From Strigamia acuminata (Eukaryota > Arthropoda > Chilopoda > Geophilomorpha > Linotaeniidae), in contig OX442319.1 in NCBI GenBank assembly GCA_949358305.1, positions 12,958,001 to 13,022,000 on the forward strand: a stretch of 64,000 nt of DNA. The letters are read 5' to 3'. The notes beneath the pieces are model-generated. The model made no database searches and was not told the origin of the DNA. It saw only the letters and a program-made list of their open reading frames with translations. A program made the position numbers and the translations under genes. Shown one piece after another: positions 21,362 to 31,449 of the stretch (the stretch's first letter is position 1; every line of letters begins with the position of its first letter).

Positions 21362-22350
21362 TTGTTGGTGCTTTGCTACCGCCTGGCAGTGCTGCATCAT
21401 ATTCGCGCATCATGTTCGTGCTTGTGGCCAAAACTCGTCGACGAGGCTTCCAAACAAGCGCACATTTTGACCATTCCGCATTACTTCAGACCTTCTCTCC
21501 ACCAATTCGTCCACTACGTCGGAAGACAAGTCCGCGATTGGATCATCAAACTAACAGACGTCTGCAATGCACACGTCGACACAAACTTATTCAAACGCGT
21601 GGCCGAATGCTCGCAGTGGACCGTAAACGGGCGATTAAACATGGCCGAATCAGCGAGGCTTCTATGTCGACTGCAAGACTTGACAATCCACAAATGTTTC
21701 GCAATTGCTCGCGTGTTTTGCATCCCGGACGAGATCGAGAATCTTTGAAAGAATCACGCGGACTATTTGCAAACACAATTGCCACAAATCACGAGCGTAA
21801 TTTTCTGGAAAGTGTATCGACTCGCGGCCGTTTCCGCCGTTTCTGCGGAGGACAAACGCGAGATGTTTCTCACGTACGTGGACTGTAGAATCCAAAGCGG
21901 AGTCGAATACTTTTGGTCGATAATGACGGAGGACGAAAGAGACGAATTATTCTGGGAATGTTTGCAAAATGAAGGGAAACTTAGTTTGCTTCTTCTGGAC
22001 GTATTTGAAGATCATGAAAGACACATTGACGATTTATATCCTCGTTTGAGTTTCTGTTTAGAGTGTTGAAGAGTAGTCGACAGGATTTGATCGCCTTGGA
22101 GTTGTTGTTGGGGGATTTGAGTGTTAGTAGTAGATGCGAGGTTTTATCCGAGTGTGTTTTGAAATTTGATTTTGCTACGTGTGGATTGAATTTGGATTTG
22201 TTGATTTTTGTGGCGAACAAGTTTATTAGTTCGAGTGAGGAGTTGTTCGCTTTTAAAGTTAATTCTTCTCTAATCGTCTCGAGTGTGGCCGCAAATGTTG
22301 GTTATGGATATTTTGTTGATCGATTTTCCCAGTTTTGTTTGATGAAATAG
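21362..22350 (+). pseudogene. Degenerate member of an uncharacterised gene family (paralogue of 52090-53331)
   Basis: The translation aligns with the 413-residue protein at 52090-53331 from its FWSRIVDEV block onward: HYVGRQVRDWIIKL, CSQWTVNGRLNMAESARLL, then RIQSGVEYFWSIMTEDERDEL. The first two parts share one frame but are split by TGA at 21746-21748, where relatives have TGG (Trp in HLW). After about 22060 the match continues in another frame. The N-terminal third is missing, cut at the Harbinger end. Function of the family is unknown to me. Confidence 0.78.
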
Positions 22351-22363
22351 TAAGTTTCACCAG

Positions 22364-24797
22364 AGATGGCGATTAGAAATGGACTTTTATTTCCGCAGCT
22401 TGCCGCTAGGTGGCCGATAGGTTGAATCTATAAAACATAGGAATTAATCCACCGGTTTTTTTTTTAAGTTAAAATAATTTATTCGAAAGTTTATAGTAAA
22501 TCTAAAAGTAATTAACAGTACAAAATATGTTTTGGTTTTTGTTCGAGTTACTGCGCATAGTTACAGAGACGAATGATGTCATGTGATTTCACTTTTATCT
22601 CGTTTAATGGAGGCGGCCTGTCCAGTTGCGTCGTGCTGGGTAAATCTTTTTCTAATTTCGGTTCGTTCGTTGTGATTTTTGAGCAAGTTTGTTTGTGAAT
22701 AACCGTTGAATTGGATTTTGAGCGGATTGGGCTCCGATGCTTTATTTTAGGTGAGGTTTTTTTCGAGAGTTTTTTGGTTCACGTTGTGTTGCTGGTTGAG
22801 TAATGGCGGCGACGGTTGGAATCCATTGTCGCTTCTTTATTGTTTCACTAGTTCTATAGGTACCATATTTTCATGTTCTCGCTTTTGACAGGTTTTGAAT
22901 GTTTGTATTTTCATTTTTTTTTTTAAATTTGAGTATATTTTTTTTTACGACTTCTTTTAGTTAAATTTGTTTAAACACAAATTCGTCTAACTTGTAAGAC
23001 ACCACACAATAGAAATGTGTGGCATTGTTTTTCATTCAAGCTATTATTTTGCTGTATTAGCAAGTTATTTTAATGTTCAATTTAAGTATTTTCTTTTGGC
23101 TAGTGTTTACTCGATCAGTGTAAAAAAAAAAAATTAAATTGCAGTCAAAAACAAACAAAAAGCAAAATTTCACACGTTTATTCGTGAATGCATAAATACT
23201 TTAATGAACAGAATGGGGTTTCATTTCATGTATGATTTTGTGATTTTGCATTAATCACAAAATCAATAATTATTGATGCCTCAAAAAATGGGATTACATT
23301 CAATTAAACCAAAATCCCAAGAACGTAATGGTGAGAAATAAGGCCCCAGAATATGGCAATTCATCTCTGCTTTTGGTATATGGCTCAACAACATCATTCC
23401 CAGCAACAATTATGAAAAGTCTGTTATTGATTAGTCTGTGCATGCCAATGTGACCACTGATGGGGTGGCTTGTTTGTGGTTTTTGCTTGCATTCGGTCGT
23501 TGCTTAGTAGCATCTGATCAGTCTTGACTCTGAGCACAATCTAGACACCACTAGATTACCAATGGAGCTTAGTAAATTTGGCCTCGACCTTGTTGTTGGC
23601 AGGAAAATTGAGTTACTGCAGTTTTAGGAAACTCGTCTGCTGTTGCGACGGTTTCTATCATTACTTTTTGCGCATTCTTTTCTTGGGCCGTTGACAGTTC
23701 CTTTGTAATTTTCAGTTTTTGCCTTTTGAATCTCATTTGCGGATGTTACTGGCTGCCCGTGCGCACGTCACTACCCTGCACAACTCGTGAATTTGAAGAA
23801 TTCAGTAAGAGCCATTCATTATTCTAGACAGTACAACGAATTCACATCTAACAGCCAAAAGGTGTAGTCAAGGTAAAGGGTATCCTTGGACACCGTAAAC
23901 CATTTGAAAAGTTGTAACAGAATAGTATTAATGGCCAGTATTCTAGACACCATAAATAACAAAGAAAAGGAAAAGGTTAGCAAGGTGAAAATTTAAACCA
24001 CGTTCTTTGGATTGAACATTACTTAGACCATCTAAACTATCAAACTGTGTCTTGCTAGATCAAACTAGGGCAAGAGACTTTACCTTTTTAGCCCAGTAAT
24101 CAAACCCCAAATAGACCAAATAGGTTGTGTGGAGGGCAGCCAACAATACTGTGGTACCACGACAAATTGATGCAGTTGTAAGAGTAAAGGCCAAGATTGC
24201 ATTCTGGGAGGAATTGTTTGTAAAACAAAAGCAATATCCAATACTATCTTAGGGTTGTCTATTGGAAGGGCAGTAACTGCTGGCTCCCAGGGCGAACCAA
24301 GTTGTCTATGTGGTCCTGCGAACATGTGGTCAGCCGTTGGTCAGGGTTGGCGATTTTCAGAGACCCCAAAATTAAAAGAAGTGGTATTTTGAATATTTTT
24401 TCCCTGGAGAATGTTGCAAGAAGAGCACCATTAGCCCGCAATTTTCTTCTGTGACCCAGAATCCCTGGCCAGCAAACCTAAGATAAAATTTTTGTTTCAT
24501 GGTGGACGGACGGCGCCCCTCTTGTGAGGCCTAGTGGCATTTTTTGACAATTCATGACACTTTACATACACTTCCTGTCACGCGCCATCCAACCTCAACT
24601 AAAAGCAGTGATGCCTAGACGTTGGCTTCACTGCTCCATTTGATTTTGCAAGACGTCGCCCATCTACTTGTACAAACGCCAGCTGCTTTGCGTTTAATGT
24701 AGTAAACCCATTTGTTGCCAACAATATTATTATTAAGGGGTTTGTCAATGTATAAACATAAATCTTCGTCAAAACTACAAAAAAAGCACACAGCATT
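22364..24797 (+). repeat. Segmental duplication, copy A continued (non-coding block)
   Basis: Matches 40474-43396 in the same orientation, with copy-specific replacements around 24086-24290. No gene is recognisable in either copy: small open frames are not conserved between them. The block is interrupted at 24797 by the gypsy insertion and resumes at 29177. Confidence 0.82.
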
Positions 24798-24925
24798 TGG
24801 AGTATATTGATTGTAACGCCATCTAGTGTTCTTGTATTGAGATTATGTATCTGTGTTCGAGATTAAAACTTGTTAACTTTGCAACCATCATGGAGTTCAC
24901 TGCCTCGTGATTTCGGTATATTACA
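24798..24925 (+). repeat. 5' LTR of the intact gypsy element
   Basis: 128 bp, TGGAGTATATTG ... GGTATATTACA, identical by eye to 29049-29176. The target duplication GCATT lies at 24793-24797 and again at 29177-29181. Two bases after the LTR comes TGGCGACGAGGTC, the expected position of the primer-binding site; the tRNA is not identified. The LTR is unusually short for the group. Confidence 0.95.
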
Positions 24926-24996
24926 ATTGGCGACGAGGTCAAAATTTTGTGTGTGAAAGGTGCATTTTGGACAATTTATTTCAATTTGGATCAACC

Positions 24997-27900
24997 ATGG
25001 CTCAATTCATTGGACAGTTATCTGAGTATGATGTCAACTCAGACTGGGACATGTATGTGGAGCAATTGGAGCAACTTTTTGAACTGAATGCAATTGAAGA
25101 CAAGAAAGTGGCTATTTTATTGGGAACAATTGGATCACATGGCTACAAAATGCTGAGGGATTTATGTGCACCTGATTTGCCAAAAACCAAGACTTATGAG
25201 GAATTGGTTACATTAATGCATGACCACCAGAAACCGAAACCAATGGTTGCTGCTGAGAGGTTTAGATTCTTTAGAACTACTCAATTGGACACTGAATCAG
25301 TAAGTGCATTTGTTATCAAGTTGAAAGCAGCTGCAGAATTTTGCGAATTTGGACAACAATTGAATGATTATTTACGCGATCAATTTATTAACGGATTGAG
25401 ATTTGAAAACGTGCAGCGCCATCTGTTGACGGTGAAGGGACTCACATTTCAAAAAGCAACTGCGACTGCGCTCAGCATGGACACGGCATCAAAGGAAGTG
25501 CAGAAGTTTCATTCTAAGACTGAAAATAAGGACAATACTGTGCACAAAATTCAGGACAATAAATCGGGGTTTTATAAAAAAGGTAAAACTGATTTTAAAA
25601 AGAAATTTTCAAATTCTCAGGATCACTCATCTGGCCAAAAATCTGATGGAAATAAGCAACGCAGATGCTATGCGTGTGGTTCACCAGATCATTTTCGTGA
25701 TAAATGCAGATTTAAGGATTCTGATTGCCACAACTGTGGTCAGAAAGGACATATTCGCAAATTTTGCCATGTGCGGTCAACATCTCATCAGCTCAATCAG
25801 CCAAGCAGGGACAGAGGTGGAGCATCATCGGGCAAGCAGCCTGCAGCGAATTCCGTGCGTGTTGATGATGATATTTTTGTGCCATTCCACCGTGTTTGCC
25901 ACGTGCGTGACACCATCGTGGATCCTGTATTTGTTGACGTGAACATTGAAGGAGTCAATTTAGCCATGGAAGTTGACAGTGGATCTTCACTCACATTAAT
26001 TGATGAACAATGTTTTAATACTCATTTTTCTAAATTTAAGTTAAATGCTTCTCCAGTTCGCCTGCGTGCGTTCACTGGTGAATTGTTATCACTTTTGGGG
26101 GTATTTGGGGTATCAGTGTTTTTTCAGGGTGCCCATTACTCTGTCCAATTGCATGTTGTTGAGGGAATGAAGGGGTCGTTACTGGGTAGGGATTGGTTGG
26201 ACACTTTTGGGTTGTTGAAATCAATTCGGGGTTTAGTTAGTGAGCCCAAACAAGTGAATGCAGTTGATGGGGTTTTGCCTTCTCCACCACTTGATTTAGC
26301 TAGTGCAAAAGTACAACTTGAGGAAATTTTGGCAAGTCATAAGACTGTTTTTAGTGGAGGTATTGGTCAGTGTAAGGGGGTACAATTGCACATACCTGTT
26401 GACGAAAATTTTCAACCAATTTTTCTGCCAGCACGTAACCCGCCACTAGCCTTACGAGCTAAAATGGAGGCTGAGATTGATCGTCTTGTTGAAGCAGGGG
26501 TTCTGGAACCGGTTCAGCATGCCCGGTGGGCTACACCGGTCACTCTAGTGGAAAAATCCGATGGAACAGTTAAATTGGCGGGACTGTATAATTTAACAGT
26601 GAACAAGGCACTGCCTAAAGTGGTTTACCCACTTCCACGTTTTGAGCAAATCACAAGCACACTGGCGGATGGTGAGTATTTTTCAACTTTTGATTTTTCG
26701 GATGCGTATAATCAGTGGGAACTTGATCAGGAGTCACAGGAGGTTATGGTTATCAATACGCATAAGGGTTTATTTTTGGTGAAAAGATTGTTTTATGGGG
26801 TTTCGTGTGCGCCCGCATTGTTTCAACAGTCAATGGAACAGTTGGTCAAACCAGTTGTGAAGACCCAACCTTTTTTGGATGATGTGTGTGCCACTGGTCG
26901 CTCAGTTCCTGAGCATCTCAAGGTAGTTGATCATTTGCTCACAATTTTTGAGGAAAAAAATTTGCGATTGAATGCAAGGAAATGCAAATTTTTTCAAGAT
27001 AAGGTTAAATTTTTGGGTCATGTGTTTTCAAAGGATGGATATGCGCCGATTCCAGCACGCATTGATGGTCTGGTTAAGGCAGCTACACCGAAGAATGCAG
27101 GTGAATTGCATACGTACATTGGCATGATAAATTATTATGCTCGGTTTTTGCCGAACTTAGCCACTGTTTTGGAACCACTTTATTATTTGTTGCGACAAGG
27201 GGTGGTGTGGCGTTGGGGCAAGCAACAGGAACAAGCTATTGACGGGGTGAGGAAATTATTGGCTAGTGCCACATTTTTAATACATTTTGACCCGTCAAAG
27301 CAAACGGTTTTGACCGTGGATGCATCTCCGTTTGGAGTAGGCGCGCAGTTATCCCAAGAGGATGAATTGGGTCGGAAACAAACAGTTGCCGTTGCGAGTG
27401 GTCTTTTGAATGCGGCTCAGCGCAATTATTCGCAGACAGATCGTGAGGGGTTTGCAATAATCTTTGGAGTTAAGAAATTCCACCATTATTTGTATGGGCA
27501 CAATTTTATTTTGGAAACCGACCACAAGCCTTTAGTTTCAATTCTTGGGGATAAGCGCGGATGCAATGAAATTGTGGCGGCTAGATTGCAACGCTGGTGC
27601 GTATTTTTAAATGCGTATAATTTTCAGATTAGGCACATTGCTGGCAAGAGTAATGTGGTAGCGGATGGGTTGTCACGGTTAGCGATTAATAATGTTGATT
27701 TTGATGACTCCGACATTCCGTTACATGTCGTTTTCCGTGCACAATTAGAATCGATGCCTATTTCTGCGGTTGTAGTTAGGAAACAGACTTTGGAGGATTC
27801 TATTTTAGCTAGAGTTTTGCTTTTAGTGCGTGAGGGGTGGCCCTCGGGAACTATTGAAGTGGATCTTGCGCCTTGGCATCGGGTTAGGAAGCAGTTATCA

Positions 27901-29025
27901 GTAGAGGACGATTGTTTGTTTTACAATGACAGGGTTGTTGTACCTAAGGTGCTACAGAGCAGTATTTTGACAGAGTTACATTCTGGACATCCGGGGGTGG
28001 TCAAAATGAAATTATTGGCCAGGTCAATTTGCTGGTGGCCCCGCATGGATTCAGATATTGAGCGAATGGTCAGGGAGTGTGAATTGTGTCAAATCAATTT
28101 ACCGGCTCCGGCTCGTGAGCGTAATGTAGCATGGCCAACGCCTGCAGAGGCATGGGGGCGAATTCATGTAGACTTTGCTGGGCCCTTCTTTGGTCACATG
28201 TTTATTTTGTGTGTGGATGCAAAATCCAAATGGCCGGAAATTGTTATGATGAAGGGTACGACAGCACGTGACACGATTGAGGTATTTGAGGAATGGTTTT
28301 CTAGGCATGGTCTACCTTTACATGTACATTCAGACTGTGGACCACAGTTCACAAGCGAGGAGTTTGTTCAATTTTTGGCAATGAATGGGGTGCGTCAGTC
28401 CCGTTCGCCACCTTACCATCCAGCGACGAATGGGGCTGTGGAAGGGTTTGTTGGTACTTTCAAGACAGGAATGAAGAAGTTTATGGCTGAGCATGGAAAC
28501 ATTAAGCGTGCGTTGCGCCAGTTTTTGTCTAGTTATCGTACCACTCCTCATTGTACTACTTTGGTGACTCCAGATGCGTTATTCAGGGAGAAGGAGATGC
28601 GTACGAGGTTACATTTATTGCGACCTAGGCGAGAGGACGAGTTGTCCACTCCAGTGGTGCGTAGGAAGTTTTCGATTGATGATTTGATTTATGCCAGAGA
28701 CTACAGAAGTAGTAGTCGATGGATTGCGGGAAAAATATTTAAGTTGTTATCACCTGTAACTTATTTAGTTCAATTGCATAATGGGGTATTTTGGAAGCGT
28801 CATGCTGATCAATTGCGTGGCCGAGTTGTACAATCTTTGAATGGTTCTAGTTCTTTTCAAGTTGAGGAGGACTGGGAACCTGGGAATGGAAATTGTGTTG
28901 TTGGTTCTGGTAATGAGAGTTCTGGGGTTGAACAGGATGCTGGAAATGATCCTGTAGTTGCACCTAGGCGATCAACTCGTGTTCGTCGTCCCCCAGCTCA
29001 TCTCAGAGATTTTATTAGGGATTAA
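24997..29025 (+). CDS. Ty3/gypsy Gag-Pol single polyprotein, intact
   Basis: The ATG at 24997 in ACCATGG is preferred over upstream non-ATG codons inside the LTR, giving 1,342 residues without a stop. Order: Gag with VEQLEQLFELNAI, two CCHC knuckles (CYACGSPDHFRDKC, CHNCGQKGHIRKFC, about 225-260), protease DSGS (about 325), RT, RNase H (TVDASPFGVGAQL), H2C2 finger (HSGHPGVVKM ... CELCQ), and integrase with DFAGP, SDCGPQF and GAVEGFV. Unlike the left-hand gypsy, Gag and Pol share one frame. Oddities: the RT box reads FLDD, not YxDD; the usual CGDYK-like motif reads AGLYN; integrase has SDCG where SDNG is usual. The acidic catalytic residues remain. Probably a recent and possibly mobile copy. 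Confidence 0.95.
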   Translation: MAQFIGQLSEYDVNSDWDMYVEQLEQLFELNAIEDKKVAILLGTIGSHGYKMLRDLCAPDLPKTKTYEELVTLMHDHQKPKPMVAAERFRFFRTTQLDTESVSAFVIKLKAAAEFCEFGQQLNDYLRDQFINGLRFENVQRHLLTVKGLTFQKATATALSMDTASKEVQKFHSKTENKDNTVHKIQDNKSGFYKKGKTDFKKKFSNSQDHSSGQKSDGNKQRRCYACGSPDHFRDKCRFKDSDCHNCGQKGHIRKFCHVRSTSHQLNQPSRDRGGASSGKQPAANSVRVDDDIFVPFHRVCHVRDTIVDPVFVDVNIEGVNLAMEVDSGSSLTLIDEQCFNTHFSKFKLNASPVRLRAFTGELLSLLGVFGVSVFFQGAHYSVQLHVVEGMKGSLLGRDWLDTFGLLKSIRGLVSEPKQVNAVDGVLPSPPLDLASAKVQLEEILASHKTVFSGGIGQCKGVQLHIPVDENFQPIFLPARNPPLALRAKMEAEIDRLVEAGVLEPVQHARWATPVTLVEKSDGTVKLAGLYNLTVNKALPKVVYPLPRFEQITSTLADGEYFSTFDFSDAYNQWELDQESQEVMVINTHKGLFLVKRLFYGVSCAPALFQQSMEQLVKPVVKTQPFLDDVCATGRSVPEHLKVVDHLLTIFEEKNLRLNARKCKFFQDKVKFLGHVFSKDGYAPIPARIDGLVKAATPKNAGELHTYIGMINYYARFLPNLATVLEPLYYLLRQGVVWRWGKQQEQAIDGVRKLLASATFLIHFDPSKQTVLTVDASPFGVGAQLSQEDELGRKQTVAVASGLLNAAQRNYSQTDREGFAIIFGVKKFHHYLYGHNFILETDHKPLVSILGDKRGCNEIVAARLQRWCVFLNAYNFQIRHIAGKSNVVADGLSRLAINNVDFDDSDIPLHVVFRAQLESMPISAVVVRKQTLEDSILARVLLLVREGWPSGTIEVDLAPWHRVRKQLSVEDDCLFYNDRVVVPKVLQSSILTELHSGHPGVVKMKLLARSICWWPRMDSDIERMVRECELCQINLPAPARERNVAWPTPAEAWGRIHVDFAGPFFGHMFILCVDAKSKWPEIVMMKGTTARDTIEVFEEWFSRHGLPLHVHSDCGPQFTSEEFVQFLAMNGVRQSRSPPYHPATNGAVEGFVGTFKTGMKKFMAEHGNIKRALRQFLSSYRTTPHCTTLVTPDALFREKEMRTRLHLLRPRREDELSTPVVRRKFSIDDLIYARDYRSSSRWIAGKIFKLLSPVTYLVQLHNGVFWKRHADQLRGRVVQSLNGSSSFQVEEDWEPGNGNCVVGSGNESSGVEQDAGNDPVVAPRRSTRVRRPPAHLRDFIRD

Positions 29026-29048
29026 GTGTTTGTCTGAGGGGGAAGAGT

Positions 29049-29176
29049 TGGAGTATATTGATTGTAACGCCATCTAGTGTTCTTGTATTGAGATTATGTA
29101 TCTGTGTTCGAGATTAAAACTTGTTAACTTTGCAACCATCATGGAGTTCACTGCCTCGTGATTTCGGTATATTACA
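29049..29176 (+). repeat. 3' LTR of the intact gypsy element
   Basis: 128 bp matching 24798-24925. It is preceded by the polypurine tract GAGGGGGAAGAG (about 29036-29047). GCATT follows at 29177-29181 as the second target duplication. Confidence 0.95.
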
Positions 29177-29505
29177 GCATTTGCTAATGGCACAATTTTT
29201 GTACCAATAAATGTCAGCTGGCTAGATTTCCTGTTGCTAGCTACAAATTTCCAGCCTCAAAGCTTCAACAATGGTTGCATTTCACAATTACCATGTTGCC
29301 GTGCTTGCATTGAAAAAAATGTTCTTTACGTCAAAAAATTGATTATCAATAGCACCGGCAAGGAACTTATAAATTAACGATTGTTGCAAGCATTCTAAAT
29401 GCAAAACGTTTTATTGTTGTTTTCAAAATATTGATTTGCAATGTACACTGCAGAAAGAAGAATATTCTCTAGCCTTGACCCCTGTATTAACAAACAAATG
29501 CCCCA
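29177..29505. other. End of duplication copy A and unique spacer
   Basis: 29177-29228 is the continuation of the interrupted site and matches 43397-43430. It also carries CAATTTTTGTACCAATAAATGTCAGC, a module found upstream of the peptide genes at 44224 and 45204. The rest shows no gene. Confidence 0.6.
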
Positions 29506-29667
29506 TTGAATTCAGAATTACGTCCAATTAATTCAGAATTACGTCCAATTAATTCAGAATTACGTCCAATTAATTCAGAATCACGTCCAATTAATTCAGA
29601 ATCACGTCCAATTAATTCAGAATCACGTCCAATTAATTCAGAATCACGTCCAATTAATTCAGAATTA
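29506..29667. repeat. 21-bp minisatellite, about eight units
   Basis: Unit TTCAGAATTACGTCCAATTA plus one A, repeated about eight times. A later set of units carries CACG in place of TACG. It is open in one frame (repeat NSELRPI) but has no other sign of being a gene. It abuts the palindrome that starts at 29671. Confidence 0.92.
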
Positions 29668-29670
29668 GAC

Positions 29671-30741
29671 GCAAGTGTTACTCCAGCTTGACCGGGTCTG
29701 CTTCTTTGGTTTTTCTATAATCAATATATTTAACATCCTGTTTACTATTTTACATAAAAATGATTTATTTTTGAAATAAATGACAACTGCTTATGCCCGA
29801 TGAATTATTTCTTTCAGAATTTTTATTGCTTCGGGAGCGGAAGTGGAACGTTTTTATTTGACAGCAAACATTATTTATGAATTATATTGACGGAGCTTCT
29901 TGAAGCAACATTTACCAACATTATCTTTTCATTTATATTCAAAAAATTTTAAATTTAATTATTAAGAAATTCTGTATTAGTTGGACCTAGGACGATTACC
30001 TACAGGACTTCACATCCGCCATTTTTTTTTAAATCTAAGTTGTTCCGTAGAAATGCGAAAAAGAAGGAATCTGTCGTTGCATTGTTAAAATTTTTTGCAG
30101 GCAAATGGCGGACAATTGACATTCCGCATTTACATTTTTGGCGAACGTTATGATGTAGTTAAATTTTATTTAACATTTGATTTAAAAATAATACCTAAAA
30201 GTGTAATAAATAATTTTCAGACATTATTTTTAACTTAAAAATAAAATATAAATGTCTTCTAAAAATGCAAATGTTGAATGTCATGTCAGTTGTCCGCCAT
30301 TTGCCCGCAAAATAACGTCATTTTGTGCCGTTTCTGCCGGATGGCGCCACGATCACAAGACAGAATCGCTTAACAGTCTAACAATGAAATTTTGCTAGAT
30401 GTGAAGTCCTGTGGTTAATCGACCTAGGTCCAACTAATACAGAATTTCTTAATAATTAAATTTAAAATTTTTTGAATATAAATGAAAAGATAATGTTGGT
30501 AAATGTTGCTTCAAGAAGCTCCGTCAATATAATTCATAAATAATGTTTGCTGTCAAATAAAAACGTTCCACTTCCGCTCCCGAAGCAATAAAAATTCTGA
30601 AAGAAATAATTCATCGGGCATAAGCAGTTGTCATTTATTTCAAAAATAAATCATTTTTATGTAAAATAGTAAACAGGATGTTAAATATATTGATTAGAAA
30701 AACCAAAGAAGCAGACCCGGTCAAGCTGGAGTAACACTTGC
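29671..30741. mobile_element. Giant foldback element (about 1.07-kb imperfect palindrome)
   Basis: The left arm begins GCAAGTGTTACTCCAGCTTG and the right arm ends with its exact reverse complement. The match continues for roughly 350 bp per side with few differences, and a weaker inverted match near the centre (GGCAAATGGCGGACAATTGA against TCAGTTGTCCGCCATTTGCC). No transposase frame is present. A clear target duplication was not found. Consistent with a Foldback or long-TIR MITE lying 240 bp upstream of the channel start codon. Confidence 0.88.
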
Positions 30742-30984
30742 ATCAACTGGAATACACTCATCTACTATTCTCACCGTGGACGGTGAGAATATTTCCACTG
30801 CTCAACGGTTTGAATAACCTTTCACCGTTAGTCATTGTGACCGATCAAATTCAAACAACTGGATTGACCAACTTTGATACAACTGCTTCGCTTGAACTAC
30901 ATTTTCAGCCTACGTAAATTTTATATGTACACCAACTAAACCAGTAAACCAGGCATACAGATATATATCTGAGAAAAGTAAATA

Positions 30985-31449
30985 ATGGAAGCGCAGCAAG
31001 CGAGCCAACCTTTAGGCTGGGTTCAGAAACACAGAATTAGAAGATTGCGTGACATCGTTGCAAATATTCTCACTGAGCAAACGGGGATGCCAGAGTTTAC
31101 CAAATCACTCAAGAAAATTTCGGGAAAGAAAAAAATTCTACGTGTACTAGTTTGCACTCTACTCTTGATGAATATAGCAGCTTGTGTTTACCAAAGCGCA
31201 GACCGAATAATGCATTACATGTCTGAGCCAACAGCAGTTGACGCCAAATTAATTGAAACAACAGACGCTTCTATGATGCCATTTGTTTATTTTTATCCAG
31301 ACACCACGCAAGAGTTTAATAATTTCATAAATCCAAAAGTCCAATGCAAGTATGAGCATGTTGATCCACTTCACTCAAAGTATAACTACTCAGACATAAT
31401 AAAATATGTCAGACCTTCTAATTTCATAACCGATGCCTACTTTGCAGCG
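30985..31449 (+). CDS. Channel copy B, exon 1 (N-terminus and TM1 of unit 1)
   Basis: The ATG at 30985 follows AAATA and a TATA-like stretch near 30960. The exon encodes a basic cytosolic start, then a hydrophobic segment ILRVLVCTLLLMNIAACVY near residues 50-70, YMSEPTAVDAKL, and the start of the extracellular domain. A donor GTAAAA at 31450 ends it in phase 0; without splicing a TAG follows at once. This exon has no counterpart in copy A. Confidence 0.82.

Noticed and set aside
29506-29691. Repeat protein with NSELRPI units
   Set aside because: Only a minisatellite read in frame; no signal, promoter or relatives visible, and the frame stops at the palindrome.
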